From: an uncultured Clostridia bacterium
Lineage (GTDB): Bacteria > Bacillota > Clostridia > Lachnospirales > CAMVHY01
Reading direction: 5' to 3'
Length of the DNA stretch: 14,625 bases
Assembly (NCBI GenBank): GCA_947167415.1
Contig: CAMVHY010000004.1
Span: 1 to 14,625, forward strand
The notes under the pieces are model-generated. The model saw only the letters and a list, made by a program, of their open reading frames with translations, did not search any database and was not told where the DNA came from. Below, one piece after another: positions 14,498 to 14,625 of the stretch. Positions within the stretch are counted from its first letter, which is position 1. Each line of letters starts with the position of its first letter. A program made the translations under genes and the position numbers.

Positions 14498-14625
14498 GTG
14501 TTCACATAAAATAAAAATATATTGAGCAAAGAAAAAAGTGATAAGATAGAAGTATGAAACTGACAAAAATACAATATAAAAAGCTAGAGGGATTAATGCC
14601 GATAGCGAGGAAACTGGCGAAGATA
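14498..14625 (+). mobile_element. Left end of an IS5-family insertion sequence, cut by the window edge
   Basis: The bases from about 14498 (GTGTTCACATAAAATAAAAA) through the transposase start match the decayed copy at 1-178 read in reverse. The exact outer base is uncertain by a few positions. The element continues beyond the window. Confidence 0.75.
14554..14625 (+). CDS. IS5-family transposase, N-terminal 24 residues only
   Basis: The frame starts at ATG 14554 and stays open to the window edge: MKLTKIQYKKLEGLMPIAR then KLAKI. The LT..QY..LE.L.P..R pattern is the usual N-terminus of IS5-family DDE transposases, and the decayed copy at the left edge shares it. This copy has an intact start codon and no stop over the visible part, so it may be active. 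The ribosome binding site is weak (AAGATAGAAG), as is common for transposases. Confidence 0.7.
   Translation, partial: MKLTKIQYKKLEGLMPIARKLAKI

Overview
The window is a very AT-rich bacterial segment with strong GGAGG-type ribosome binding sites and consensus sigma-A promoters (several TTGACA-like -35 boxes spaced exactly 17 bp from the -10). Gene content is that of an anaerobic, fermentative Firmicute of Clostridia type: a bifunctional AdhE, a glycogen phosphorylase, a rubrerythrin and a clostridial (beta/alpha)-barrel protein. Many broken lineage-specific genes and IS remnants beside intact housekeeping genes suggest a host-associated, genome-eroding lineage, for example one of the clostridial endosymbionts of gut protists. 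That placement is inference; no rRNA, tRNA or CRISPR array was seen.

Layout. 1-~178: 5' end of a decayed IS5-family element reading out of the left edge; its insertion truncates a small gene (149-355, minus). 418-1438 (minus): Lys/Glu/Ser-rich gene with a C-terminal membrane hairpin, broken by a 28-bp tandem duplication and an in-frame TAA, with its promoter and a repeat-bearing leader (1500-1590) still intact. About 1630-1880 (minus): C-terminal remnant of another IS5-like transposase. 2060-5260 (plus): barrel protein, then glgP under its own promoter, whose -10 lies inside an 18-bp palindrome. 5628-6659 (plus): a gene with a YukD/ubiquitin-like domain, a possible second copy and a C-terminal membrane hairpin, interrupted by one in-frame TAG. 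6844-7383 (minus): rubrerythrin. 7545-9162 (plus): two-gene ABC exporter. 9247-10367 (minus): helical protein of unknown function, broken by a 1-nt slip in a T6 run. 10730-11572 (plus): intact six-helix membrane protein. 11666-14269 (minus): adhE. About 14498-14625 (plus): intact 5' end of an IS5-family element whose left end matches the remnant at 1-178.

Working together. GlgP releases glucose-1-phosphate from stored glucan, AdhE reoxidises NADH by turning acetyl-CoA into ethanol, and rubrerythrin handles peroxide. These are the core of an anaerobic energy metabolism and all are intact. The genes without recognisable housekeeping homologues look like surface or membrane factors, and four of the five are disrupted by four different kinds of lesion (IS insertion, tandem duplication, nonsense codon, homopolymer slip). 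The main unusual signals are the YukD-like membrane protein, this selective decay, the 28-bp repeat that could act as an on/off switch, and a dispersed family of near-identical terminator hairpins.
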